Assembly (NCBI GenBank): GCA_017880775.1
Contig: JADGRQ010000017.1
Location: forward strand, 1-64,000
Source: Burkholderiales bacterium
Lineage (GTDB): Bacteria; Pseudomonadota; Gammaproteobacteria; Burkholderiales; SG8-39
Length of the DNA: 64,000 nt
Reading direction: 5' to 3'
This document shows, one piece after another, positions 1 through 8,131 of this stretch (positions are counted from its first letter, which is position 1; every line of letters begins with the position of its first letter). Both the position numbers and the translations under genes were made by a program. The notes beneath the pieces are model-generated. The model did not search any database. It had not been told where the DNA came from and saw only the letters and a list, made by a program, of their open reading frames with translations.

Positions 1-609
1 GTCAGGAACAAGCGCCGGCAAGCGCGCGGCGTGGGCAGACAAGCCGTAGACGATAAGCAACGCATGAAGAACGAGGAATCCCGCGAAAACGGGCAGCAAG
101 ATCAGGGTCGATTCCTTCATGCCGCGGAAGTTCAGAAACATCATCGCCAGGATCAGCGCGACTTCGGTAATCAGCTTGTAGGCTTGCGCGCCGACGGGCA
201 GCAGGCTGAAAAAAGCATCCGCCCCGCTCGCGAGCGATGTCGCGATGGTGAGCACGTAGTCGATCAGCAGCGCGGCCCCTGAGACCAGCCCGGCGCGCGG
301 ACCGATGAGCGATGTCGCAACCTTGTAGCCACCCCCGCCCGATGGAAATAATTCGATGACCTGGTTGTAGCCGATGGAAACGATGAACACGGTGAGCGCC
401 GTGGCGAGGGCGAGGTACAGACCGAGGTGAGTATTGGGCCCGAGGGCGAGGAACGCCTGTTCCGGGCCATAGCAGGAAGACGACAGGCTGTCTGCACCCA
501 AACCGACCCATGCGAGCAAAGGGATGACGGTTATCGCGCGGCGAGTCCTCTGATCGAGGGGGTCGAGCGGCGCTCCTTTCACGAGCTTGCGTATTGCTGT
601 CGGCTTCAA
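1..609 (-). CDS. APC-family amino acid permease, 3' part beyond the window
   Basis: The minus-strand frame from a TTG at 609 reads as the N-terminal third of an APC-superfamily permease. A short cytoplasmic start is followed by a first membrane helix, a YGPEQAF-type loop, a second helix with VSIGYNQVIE and a glycine-rich GGGGYKVA motif, then a helix with DYVLTIATS typical of this family. No ATG fits this frame. The TTG is preceded by CTGGAG about 8 bases upstream, so I choose it. The gene runs off the left edge, so about two thirds is missing. Substrate cannot be told; amino acids or polyamines are usual for the family. It leads the minus-strand ion/solute transport block. Confidence 0.8.
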   Translation of the reverse strand, partial: MKPTAIRKLVKGAPLDPLDQRTRRAITVIPLLAWVGLGADSLSSSCYGPEQAFLALGPNTHLGLYLALATALTVFIVSIGYNQVIELFPSGGGGYKVATSLIGPRAGLVSGAALLIDYVLTIATSLASGADAFFSLLPVGAQAYKLITEVALILAMMFLNFRGMKESTLILLPVFAGFLVLHALLIVYGLSAHAARLPALVPD

Positions 610-715
610 CAGCTGATCTCCAGTTGCATGGCGGTCATTCGGGGTGCTACCCGAAGCGGCGGGCGAAATCAGCGGGCGTCACTGATTTGCGCAGCACAGA
701 TTTGCGCGCAGCGGT

Positions 716-3700
716 TCAGGCCTGAAACGCGAACCTTGCCTCGCCGAACAGTTTGAGGCAGGCATCCACGACCGCCGGATCATAGGCGCTGTCGCGACCG
801 CGCGTGATCTCCTCGAGAGCGAGCTTGATGCCGAGGGATGCACGATACGGCCGGTGCGAAGCCATCGTTTCCACCACGTCCGCCACCGCCATGATGCGCG
901 ATTCGAGCAGGATCTGCCCGCCCTTAAGCCCCTGCGGGTAGCCCGAGCCATCGAGCCTCTCATGATGCTGGCGGACGATGTCGGCGATGGGCCAGGGAAA
1001 ATCCACGTCTTTCAGGATTTCGTACCCGGCCTGCGGATGCGTCTTGATGAGCATGAACTCGATGTCGCTGAGCTTGCCGGGCTTGGTGAGGATTTCGGCG
1101 GGAACGTGGATCTTGCCCAGATCGTGTACGGCGGCAGCAAGATGGATGCCGTGGATCTTCTCCTCCGACAGGCCCAACTCCCGCGCGATGGCCACGGCCA
1201 ACTGGCCGACGCGTCGCTGATGGCCTGCCGTGTAAGGGTCGCGCGCGTCGACGGTATCCGCCACTGCGCCGATGGTTTGCTCCAGGCTTTTCTGCAATAT
1301 CTCCGCGTGATGCTCATGCTCGTAAGCATTACGGTCGCGCTCGGCCCTGGTGCGCAAGGTCCCGATTCCAAATGCCAGGTCGTTTGCGAGCTCGGTCAGC
1401 AGCTTGACCTCCTCGCTGCCGAAGGCGCCCGGTTCCGCGGCATAGATCATGATCGCGCCGAAGACCCGTGAGTCGACGATCAGAGGAATCGCGGCGCTGG
1501 AACCGTAGCCGCGCTTAAGAGCCTCTGCGCGCCAGGGGATCATCCTCGGGTCCGTGGCGATGTGTTTCGTCACCACTGTCTCGCGCGTGCGGATGCAGGT
1601 ACCCGTAGGTCCCCGGCCCCGCTCGGTGTCCGCCCAGTTGACATTCAGGGTCGCCAGATACCCCGCTTCGAAGCCTGCCTGAGCGATCGCGGTGACCGAC
1701 TTTGCCGGGTCGTCTTCGGCGCGGCCCACCCAACACAGCCGATAGCCGGCTTCTTCCACGATGAGGTCGCATATCTGCTGCAGCAAAACCGCTTCCTCGG
1801 TCGCCCGGACCAGGGCCGCGTTGCACTTGCTGAGGACCCGCTGGGCTTGATTGACGCGCCACAGCTGCGCCTCGGCCCGATGACGGTCGATGACCGAGCC
1901 GAGAACATTGGCGGCCGCCTGGAGAAAGTTGACCTCGTCCGCGGCAAAGCTTCGGCGGTGGCGAGCATAAACTGCGAGCACGCCGAAAGGACCCTCGCTG
2001 GTCGATACGACGACGCTCGCGCCACTCACCGCTCCATGCTCGTGGAGCAGCGCTGTTCCCGCGAAGCGTTTCTCGGTTTGCAAATCCTCGACGACCACGG
2101 GCTGGTCGGAGATCAGCGTGTAGCCGGCCTGGGACTCCGTACCGAGGCCGACCGTGGCATGGCCGACGTATCCGGGCTTCCAGCCCGCGCCGGATCTCAT
2201 CAGCAGCGCGTCGCGATTCGGCAGCAACTCCAGGATCTTGCAGTAATCGACGCCGAGCGCCTGAGCCACCTGGTTCGCCGCATCGTCCAGCATCTGGGAC
2301 AATGGCGCGCCCCGCAGCGCGCGTTCCCCGAGGTCGGCCACGACCGACTGGAGGTGGGCAAGCATCCGTACCTCATTCTCCGCGTGTTTGCGGGCGGTGA
2401 TGTCATAGATCGTCGACCGGCTCATCAGGTAATTGCCGGCGGTGTCGGTGACGGCTGTGGCGCTGAGAAGCACCGGCAGGATCGTGCCATCTTTGCGAAC
2501 CATGTCGAACTCGAGGTCCCGAATCGCTCCCTCGGCTTTGAGTTTGGGAAAAAAATCTTGGACGGTCTTCACACCCTCGGGCGTAATAACATCGGAAAAT
2601 TTCAATTTTCCGATCATCTCTTCGCGCCCATATCCCAGCCACGAAAGTTCGGTGTCGTTAATGCGCACGTAGACGCCGTCCTTGTCCACGGAATGATAGC
2701 CGCAGGGAGCGTGATCATAGAGATCGCGTATCTCGTCCGCGGATCTCTGCAAGCCTTCCTCGGCCCGCTTGCGCCCGGTGATGTCTTGAACCGTGCCGAG
2801 TCCCTCGATCGCATTGCCGTCTTTGCCGAATTCGACCTTTGCCCTTTCTCGAACCCATTTCACTTCGCCGCCGACAATGATCCGGTGCTCGATGTCATAA
2901 CCTGCCCCATGTAAGGCGGCAGTCCAGGCTTTGCTGACCGCTTCTCTGTCGTCGGGATGGATCGCCTCGAGGAAGGATTCATACGTCAGACTTGTACCTT
3001 TGGACACTCCAAAGATGCGGAACACTTCATCCGACCAAGTCAGGCGGTCGTGAACCGCATCCAGATGCCAGCTCCCGATGTGCGCGATCCTCTGCGCCCG
3101 GTTCAGGTTCGCCTCGCTCTGGCGTAACGCTTCTTCAGCGCGTTTGCGCTCGGTAATGTCGCGGATGTACCCGGTGAACTGCGCAGTACCGGGCGAGGCG
3201 ATGCGCGCGATCGCGATCTCGACGGGAAATTCCTCGCCGCTCGCTCGAATCGCCGTCAGTTCGACGCGGCGACCGAGGACCGCGGCCACGCCCGTGGCGA
3301 GGTATCGCGCCAGTCCCTGCCGGTGGCGGTCGCGCAGCGAAGGCGGAATGATGACATCCGCGATCTCATGCCCAAGGACATCCTCCCGACGATGGCCGAA
3401 CATCTGCTCCGCGGCCGGGTTGAACTCCGTGACGCCACCTTGCGCGTCAATGGCGATGACGGCATCGAGCGAAGCCTGCACAGTAGCCGCGTGGCGTGCT
3501 TCGCTGCTTCGGACCTCGGCTTCGGCCTGCTTGAGCTCAGTGACGTCCTGGACGGTGCCGCGCACGAGCGTGACCTGGCCATCGGCATCGCGCTCCACTT
3601 CGCCTCGGCTGGTGACGGGCCTGATGGCCCCGTCGGCACGAACCATCTCCAGGTCGAGTTCGTAAGGTGCTCCCGTCTGGATGGCGCCTTGTATGGCTGC

Positions 3701-5530
3701 ATCGAGTCGCGCAGAGCTCTGCAACGTGTAGAACCCGAGGTGCTCTTTGTATGCGGGCGGGGGCAGCATGGGATCACGCCACGTAATTTGGGAAAGTCCG
3801 GCAGACCAGGTGATGTTGTCGGTCTTCGGATTCCACCACCAACTGCCCATGCGAGCCAGGCGCTCTGCCTCTCTCAACTCCACTTCCCGTCGGTGCAGAG
3901 CGCCTTCGGCTCGTAGATGTTCCACGTCACCGCGATTGACGATGTATCCGTTCCAGATTGCGAAACCGGCCAGCAGAGTCATCGTCGCGATGATCATCAG
4001 GCTGACCACACTCCACCCGGAGTAGAGGCCATCGGAAAATGCTCGCCACCCCAGCGCGCCGATCACGAGCGGAATGATGACGGCAGCAGGCAACAGCCGC
4101 CATGTGAGTACGCCCCCGGCCGTCGAACTCGCGAGCAATGCTGCCAGCCCTCGCTCGGTGCGGGCACAAAGCAGGCCGAGGGAAAGCACAAGCAGGGTAA
4201 CGGCAGTCTGCAGAGCGATGTGAGTGTAAGAAGTGCGAGACTCGAGAACGAAATCAAGCAGCCCGGCGATGGAAAGGATTGCCGTCAAAGCGGCGAAGTA
4301 CTGGGCTGGCCAATAGCGCTGCGATCTCCACGATATCGCCCGGTCAAGCAGGAGCACCGCCAGCCCCAACAAGAGAAAATCCAACGCCGTGATCGGAGCG
4401 ATCAGGCCGCGACGAACACTGCCGAACGCTTCCCAGGGGTTTTCATCAAGAAACAGCAACTGATCGATACCCAAGTCCCAGCCGGTCAGGTGTTCCGCCA
4501 AGCTCAGCAGGCCCACCAGTGCGGTGATGATTGCCATGATCTGAGCGCAGAGCCTTTTGCCTCTGGAGTAGGGCTCGATGTCTTTCTTTCGCAGCAACCA
4601 TAGAGACAGACCGATCAACACAAGACATGCAGCCGCATTCGGTTTGATCACTACCTGTCCCGGTATGACGCTCTTCAGGATCGCGATGTTGAACGTCCAC
4701 CCAAGGAGCCCGAGCACTCCGACGGCAACGGAAAACAGACTGGCAAAACGGACGAAGAGATTCAGGTGCCTGACGATTCCGGGGTCCGGCCGCGCGCCCA
4801 CGGGCTGTCCAGCATAAGTGCTGATGGGGCGGGCGGAGGCGACCACCCCGATCACGTTTCCGCTGGCATCCCGATAAAGCGACCCATCGTAGAGAACGGA
4901 CGTGCTGTGCCCGTCACGGTGGCGAAGCTCCAGAGCGCAGCCCCGCACGAGGCCACCGTGAAACACCTGCTCATAAGCCGCTCGCGCCTTCTCGGGCTCC
5001 CCGAAATACTCCGAGAAGTCCGTGCCGATGAGTTCTGCGCGGGAACGACCGGTGACAGTCTCGGCCGCGGCATTCACGTCATTGATCTTGCCGTCATGGC
5101 CGATGGTCACGAGCGGATCGAGACTGGCCTCGAGCAGGCTTCGATTGTAGGTACTCGCCAGCCTCGCCTGACTCCTGCTGGCCTCCGCCTCGGCCGCGCG
5201 TTGTCTTACCCAGTCCGAAAGCTGCCCGGCGGTCAAGGCAGTGACGAAGAAAGCCGCGAGCGCTGTCCAATTTCTGGGATCCGCGATCGTGAAGGTGTAG
5301 ATCGGCGGCAGGAAGAAGTAGTTGAGGCACAGCATGCCCGACACCGAGGCAACCAGGCCCGGCCAGCGTCCCCAGGCCGCTGCAATGAAGAGCACCATTA
5401 GCAGCATCGCCAGAGCCACGGTCATTTCATTGATGTGGCTGCGAAGCAGCGCGCAGATTGCCGTGACTGCGGCAATGCCCAGTATGGCGGCTAGGTAACC
5501 GAAAGCGCGGTTTTGCAGCATTCTCAGCAT
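716..5530 (-). CDS. Large membrane sensor with five PAS, two GAF and an HD-GYP domain (putative c-di-GMP phosphodiesterase)
   Basis: This 1604-residue protein starts with four membrane helices of the DUF4118 type found in KdpD (about 10-110). It continues with a PAS domain (120-235) and a second block of about seven helices (255-535). Four more PAS domains follow (555-670, 680-795, 805-920, 925-1045), then two GAF domains (1060-1215, 1230-1395) and a C-terminal HD-GYP domain (1405-1600). The HD-GYP part keeps the HDLGK metal-binding motif near 1469 and HHERLDGSGYP near 1522. HD-GYP proteins hydrolyse cyclic di-GMP, so a role as multi-input c-di-GMP phosphodiesterase is likely; the signal is unknown. 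It lies 19 bases downstream of the CorA-like gene and is probably co-transcribed with it. Confidence 0.9.
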   Translation of the reverse strand: MLRMLQNRAFGYLAAILGIAAVTAICALLRSHINEMTVALAMLLMVLFIAAAWGRWPGLVASVSGMLCLNYFFLPPIYTFTIADPRNWTALAAFFVTALTAGQLSDWVRQRAAEAEASRSQARLASTYNRSLLEASLDPLVTIGHDGKINDVNAAAETVTGRSRAELIGTDFSEYFGEPEKARAAYEQVFHGGLVRGCALELRHRDGHSTSVLYDGSLYRDASGNVIGVVASARPISTYAGQPVGARPDPGIVRHLNLFVRFASLFSVAVGVLGLLGWTFNIAILKSVIPGQVVIKPNAAACLVLIGLSLWLLRKKDIEPYSRGKRLCAQIMAIITALVGLLSLAEHLTGWDLGIDQLLFLDENPWEAFGSVRRGLIAPITALDFLLLGLAVLLLDRAISWRSQRYWPAQYFAALTAILSIAGLLDFVLESRTSYTHIALQTAVTLLVLSLGLLCARTERGLAALLASSTAGGVLTWRLLPAAVIIPLVIGALGWRAFSDGLYSGWSVVSLMIIATMTLLAGFAIWNGYIVNRGDVEHLRAEGALHRREVELREAERLARMGSWWWNPKTDNITWSAGLSQITWRDPMLPPPAYKEHLGFYTLQSSARLDAAIQGAIQTGAPYELDLEMVRADGAIRPVTSRGEVERDADGQVTLVRGTVQDVTELKQAEAEVRSSEARHAATVQASLDAVIAIDAQGGVTEFNPAAEQMFGHRREDVLGHEIADVIIPPSLRDRHRQGLARYLATGVAAVLGRRVELTAIRASGEEFPVEIAIARIASPGTAQFTGYIRDITERKRAEEALRQSEANLNRAQRIAHIGSWHLDAVHDRLTWSDEVFRIFGVSKGTSLTYESFLEAIHPDDREAVSKAWTAALHGAGYDIEHRIIVGGEVKWVRERAKVEFGKDGNAIEGLGTVQDITGRKRAEEGLQRSADEIRDLYDHAPCGYHSVDKDGVYVRINDTELSWLGYGREEMIGKLKFSDVITPEGVKTVQDFFPKLKAEGAIRDLEFDMVRKDGTILPVLLSATAVTDTAGNYLMSRSTIYDITARKHAENEVRMLAHLQSVVADLGERALRGAPLSQMLDDAANQVAQALGVDYCKILELLPNRDALLMRSGAGWKPGYVGHATVGLGTESQAGYTLISDQPVVVEDLQTEKRFAGTALLHEHGAVSGASVVVSTSEGPFGVLAVYARHRRSFAADEVNFLQAAANVLGSVIDRHRAEAQLWRVNQAQRVLSKCNAALVRATEEAVLLQQICDLIVEEAGYRLCWVGRAEDDPAKSVTAIAQAGFEAGYLATLNVNWADTERGRGPTGTCIRTRETVVTKHIATDPRMIPWRAEALKRGYGSSAAIPLIVDSRVFGAIMIYAAEPGAFGSEEVKLLTELANDLAFGIGTLRTRAERDRNAYEHEHHAEILQKSLEQTIGAVADTVDARDPYTAGHQRRVGQLAVAIARELGLSEEKIHGIHLAAAVHDLGKIHVPAEILTKPGKLSDIEFMLIKTHPQAGYEILKDVDFPWPIADIVRQHHERLDGSGYPQGLKGGQILLESRIMAVADVVETMASHRPYRASLGIKLALEEITRGRDSAYDPAVVDACLKLFGEARFAFQA

Positions 5531-5549
5531 CTCGTCGCTGGCGGCGCCG

Positions 5550-7004
5550 CTAGCGCAGCCACCCCTTCGCCATGAAGACGTAGAGTACGCCGAGCATCAA
5601 TACCAGCGTGCCGAAGGCGACCTGGCCGAGCGTGACGGCCCACGGGCTGTCGCCGAGATTCATGCCGAGCAGGCCGCCGACGATCGCCGGGATCACGGCG
5701 AGCGTGCTGACGATCGCCAGCAGCCGCATGAAGCGGGTCGTATCGTGCGCGGCGATGTCGATGTGCAGCTCGATCAGCGAAAGCACCGACTCGCGGATGC
5801 CATAGACTGCCTCATAGAGATAGTCCGCTTCCTCGGCGAGCTGGGTTGCGGATGGACGCTGATCCGGACCGAGCCCGGGCAGCTCGCGGCGGCCGTCGGC
5901 AAGCATCTGGAGCAGCCCGCGCAGCCGCCAGAGGTCGCCCTTGGCCCTCGACAGGACGCGCTTCAGGCGGAACGCCTGCTCGAAGAAGCTCGCCGGGCTC
6001 TCGCTCGCCGGAAGCTCTTCGAGCTGGCGAACCGTGCGCTCCAGCCGGTCGGCGAGTTCCTCGTCGCGGGCGAGCACCACGCGGATGATGTGAAGCGAGC
6101 AGCGCGGACCCCAGGGCAGGTCGCCTGATTCTGCAGGCGGCTGCTGCAGATCAAGCGGATGCGGGGCGAGGGACAACACGTCGTTCGCGGAGACCAGCAG
6201 CAGCACCGGGTCGCGATGCATGGCATCGCCCGCCGAGGGGAGCGAAACCGTGAGCGCGGTCCAGCGCGCACCGGTCTCGATGCGCGGATAGCTCGACTCG
6301 TGCAGCGCCGCCTCGATCATCACGTGCGGGACGCCGAACGCCGATGCGATTTCCACGAGGCGGTCCGGTGCAAGATTCGAGGCATGCAGCCAATCGCTGC
6401 TCGGTGCGGCGGCCCATTGCAGCAGATCGTCCCAGCCGCCCTTGCGCGGCGCCGGATCGCCGGGCCGCAACAGCGAGACTTGCGGCTGGCCGCGCGGGGC
6501 GGGGCGTTGTGCGGGCGCGGCGGGCGGCTGCAGGCCGTGGCCGATGCGCGGGCCGAACAGCAGGATGCGGAATAGCCGGAGGATGCGCAGCGCCGGTGTC
6601 GAACGCACCGCTTCCGACACTGCTGGAAGCAGCGACAGCAACGGCGCGACGATGATGACCGCGTCGAGCAGGCGCCAGGGATGGAGCGCGAACTTGCGCC
6701 GGTCCTTCGCCAGCGCGAAGTTGGCCGCGTATTCAAGCGCGAACAGTCCGACGATCGCCCACTCGGCGGCATCGAAACCCTGCTCGATACCGGGTGGCAA
6801 CTCGAACAGGAAGGGGGCCAGCCCGAGGCTCAGCGCGGCAAGCGCGAGGAAGCCCATCACGGCTTCGTTGAGAACGCCCGCGAGTCGACTCAGCATGTCC
6901 GCATGGTACTGATGGACAGGGCACTGGTTTGAGGTATTCGCGGTACCGAATCCCGGCTCGCAAGCGTCCGTTTTCGGCCCATGACGGTCATCCCAGCCGG
7001 TCAT
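5550..7004 (-). CDS. Voltage-sensor-like domain fused to a CorA-type divalent cation channel
   Basis: The C-terminal half is CorA-like: a soluble domain (about 195-300), a long helical stretch (305-420), TM1 (427-447), the family's GMN motif at 447-449 and TM2 (456-480). The N-terminal half is not normal for CorA. It has four predicted helices (about 48-68, 80-99, 112-128, 136-152) with E91 in the second, D114 in an HPWRLLD motif in the third, and arginines 140, 143 and 146 at every third position in the fourth, as in S1-S4 voltage sensors. No S5-S6 pore follows; a proline-rich linker (154-190) leads into CorA. Mg2+ or another divalent ion is the expected substrate. The ATG at 6896 (residue 37) is an alternative start; neither has a good ribosome-binding site. 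Confidence 0.85.
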   Translation of the reverse strand: MTGWDDRHGPKTDACEPGFGTANTSNQCPVHQYHADMLSRLAGVLNEAVMGFLALAALSLGLAPFLFELPPGIEQGFDAAEWAIVGLFALEYAANFALAKDRRKFALHPWRLLDAVIIVAPLLSLLPAVSEAVRSTPALRILRLFRILLFGPRIGHGLQPPAAPAQRPAPRGQPQVSLLRPGDPAPRKGGWDDLLQWAAAPSSDWLHASNLAPDRLVEIASAFGVPHVMIEAALHESSYPRIETGARWTALTVSLPSAGDAMHRDPVLLLVSANDVLSLAPHPLDLQQPPAESGDLPWGPRCSLHIIRVVLARDEELADRLERTVRQLEELPASESPASFFEQAFRLKRVLSRAKGDLWRLRGLLQMLADGRRELPGLGPDQRPSATQLAEEADYLYEAVYGIRESVLSLIELHIDIAAHDTTRFMRLLAIVSTLAVIPAIVGGLLGMNLGDSPWAVTLGQVAFGTLVLMLGVLYVFMAKGWLR

Positions 7005-7132
7005 TGACCGGGGTATTGGTCCGAGCGCCTGTCCGCGTTAGTGGCGTAATCCTCTTGATTTCGATGCCATATTCTGCAGCGAGCCCACGTCAGCGTGCCG
7101 AAACTCAACGTCTCGCTGGATGCGGCCAAATA

Positions 7133-7183
7133 ACTCTTTACGCCGTTCTTACCGCGGCGAATTGACTCTTTACGCCGTTCTTA
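7133..7183. promoter_or_regulatory. Two 19-bp direct repeats, 32-bp period, candidate response-regulator site
   Basis: The sequence ACTCTTTACGCCGTTCTTA occurs perfectly at 7133-7151 and again at 7165-7183. The 32-base period is close to three helical turns, which would put both copies on one DNA face. They lie between the minus-strand CorA-like gene and the plus-strand genes leading to kdpDE. OmpR-family regulators, including KdpE, bind direct repeats containing TTTAC-like cores in E. coli, so KdpE is a reasonable but unproven candidate. The flanks up to 7233 hold no gene that I can support. Confidence 0.5.
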
Positions 7184-7233
7184 TGGCGCGGCCCCTATAT
7201 TGGAGTTGGATGGTAAGTGGGAAGGAGTTGCAC

Positions 7234-7383
7234 ATGCGTATCGCCGAGAAGTTCGCCGCTGTGTTCCAGCGCCTTTGGGGGCCGGCGTTGATTTTCGTGA
7301 TTGTGGTGACGTGCGGTTATTTCACCCGGGCGGTCGATCTCCCGCCGGAGGTGCAGGAGGCCCTCTACGTCCACAGACCGTAG
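7234..7383 (+). CDS. Small single-helix membrane protein, hypothetical
   Basis: A 49-codon frame begins at an ATG preceded by GGAAGGAG at a good distance, which is the main reason to believe it. The peptide has a basic amphipathic start, one hydrophobic helix (about residues 13-30, WGPALIFVIVVTCGYF) and a short acidic tail. I do not recognise a family. It lies directly downstream of the 19-bp repeats and 11 bases upstream of the next frame. Since small membrane peptides often accompany Kdp or transporter genes, an accessory role is possible, but it does not resemble KdpF clearly. Confidence 0.5.
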   Translation: MRIAEKFAAVFQRLWGPALIFVIVVTCGYFTRAVDLPPEVQEALYVHRP

Positions 7384-7394
7384 AGCTGACGGCC

Positions 7395-7760
7395 ATGAGA
7401 ACTGTGTCTGAGCCGCGTCCCGAGCGCTACTACGGCGTGGACATCGCCGAGGACGGCACCCTCGCGGTCGCGGAGCGGCCGGGCGGCCATCGCGCGCCGG
7501 CGGCGCGGTACCCCGCCGGAAGCGCGGGCGCGCTTGCCCTCCGGAATCGCATTGCCGGGGAAACGGTCCACTCTCATGTATGCATCCGCAGCGTGGGCAG
7601 CGCCGCCCTGGCGCTCGCATCGGCACTGATCCCTCTGCCGGGATCGGAGGTGACGATCGTCGCCTCGCATGCGATCGCATCGCGCCGGGTCGAATCAATT
7701 CCACCGAATGCCGAGGAGCGTGCCCGGCGCCTCGCAGAACTTGCCGAGCGCCTTTTCTAA
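7395..7760 (+). CDS. Hypothetical protein, faint resemblance to an IS110 RNase-H-like N-terminus
   Basis: This 121-residue frame follows the small membrane protein after 11 bases. It begins with a GVDIAEDGTLAVA stretch, has a hydrophobic middle around residues 66-85 (SAALALASALIPLPG), a VTIVASHAIASRRVE segment and a charged C-terminus. The start region recalls the GVDIAKDxL motif of IS110-family transposases, and the later segments could match the same fold, but the protein is about a third of a transposase in length. No inverted repeats were found around it. It may be a decayed insertion-sequence fragment or an unrelated small protein. Confidence 0.4.
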   Translation: MRTVSEPRPERYYGVDIAEDGTLAVAERPGGHRAPAARYPAGSAGALALRNRIAGETVHSHVCIRSVGSAALALASALIPLPGSEVTIVASHAIASRRVESIPPNAEERARRLAELAERLF

Positions 7761-7907
7761 GAGATCGAATAACCATACTTCAAACGGCACAAGTACCGGA
7801 CAAGCTCCGCGCGCACCCGCCTTCGGGTACCGCTAGCACCGCTAACAGTTTCGCGGCAGGCACCCTGCGACCGAAGGCTTTGGAACCCACTTCGATCGGA
7901 GCCATTC

Positions 7908-8093
7908 GTGAACATCCTTCATTCGAACATCCTCAAGCGAATTGTTCCGCCAGCGGTTCTGCGGACTGCGCGGGATGACCCGGACAAGCGCGAAACTCTG
8001 GCGTCCTTCTAATTCCTGGGCGGAGTGCTGCTGCTCACCATCGTTGTATTGCCTCTCGTGTGGCGCGCTCTGGAGTCCATCACGTCTCCCTGA
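7908..8093 (+). pseudogene. Small membrane-protein frame interrupted by TAA
   Basis: A frame starting at GTG 7908 runs 34 codons to a TAA at 8010-8012 and continues in the same frame for 26 more codons to TGA 8091-8093. The second part encodes a clear hydrophobic helix (FLGGVLLLTIVVLPLVW) and ends 38 bases before kdpD. The simplest reading is a small membrane-protein gene broken by a nonsense mutation. Alternatively the second half is an independent peptide using a CTG or GTG start. The upstream stretch 7761-7907 holds nothing I can identify. Confidence 0.35.
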
Positions 8094-8131
8094 GCTGACC
8101 TCCCGCGCACGGGATGCGGTAGAGTTCGCGC

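Noticed and set aside
1562-2914. 450-codon plus-strand frame antisense to the HD-GYP gene
   Set aside because: No recognisable domain; the minus-strand frame has PAS, GAF and HD-GYP motifs throughout.
8010-8012. TAA as a recoded codon in the small frame before kdpD
   Set aside because: TAA is not known to be recoded in such bacteria; a broken or split gene is simpler.
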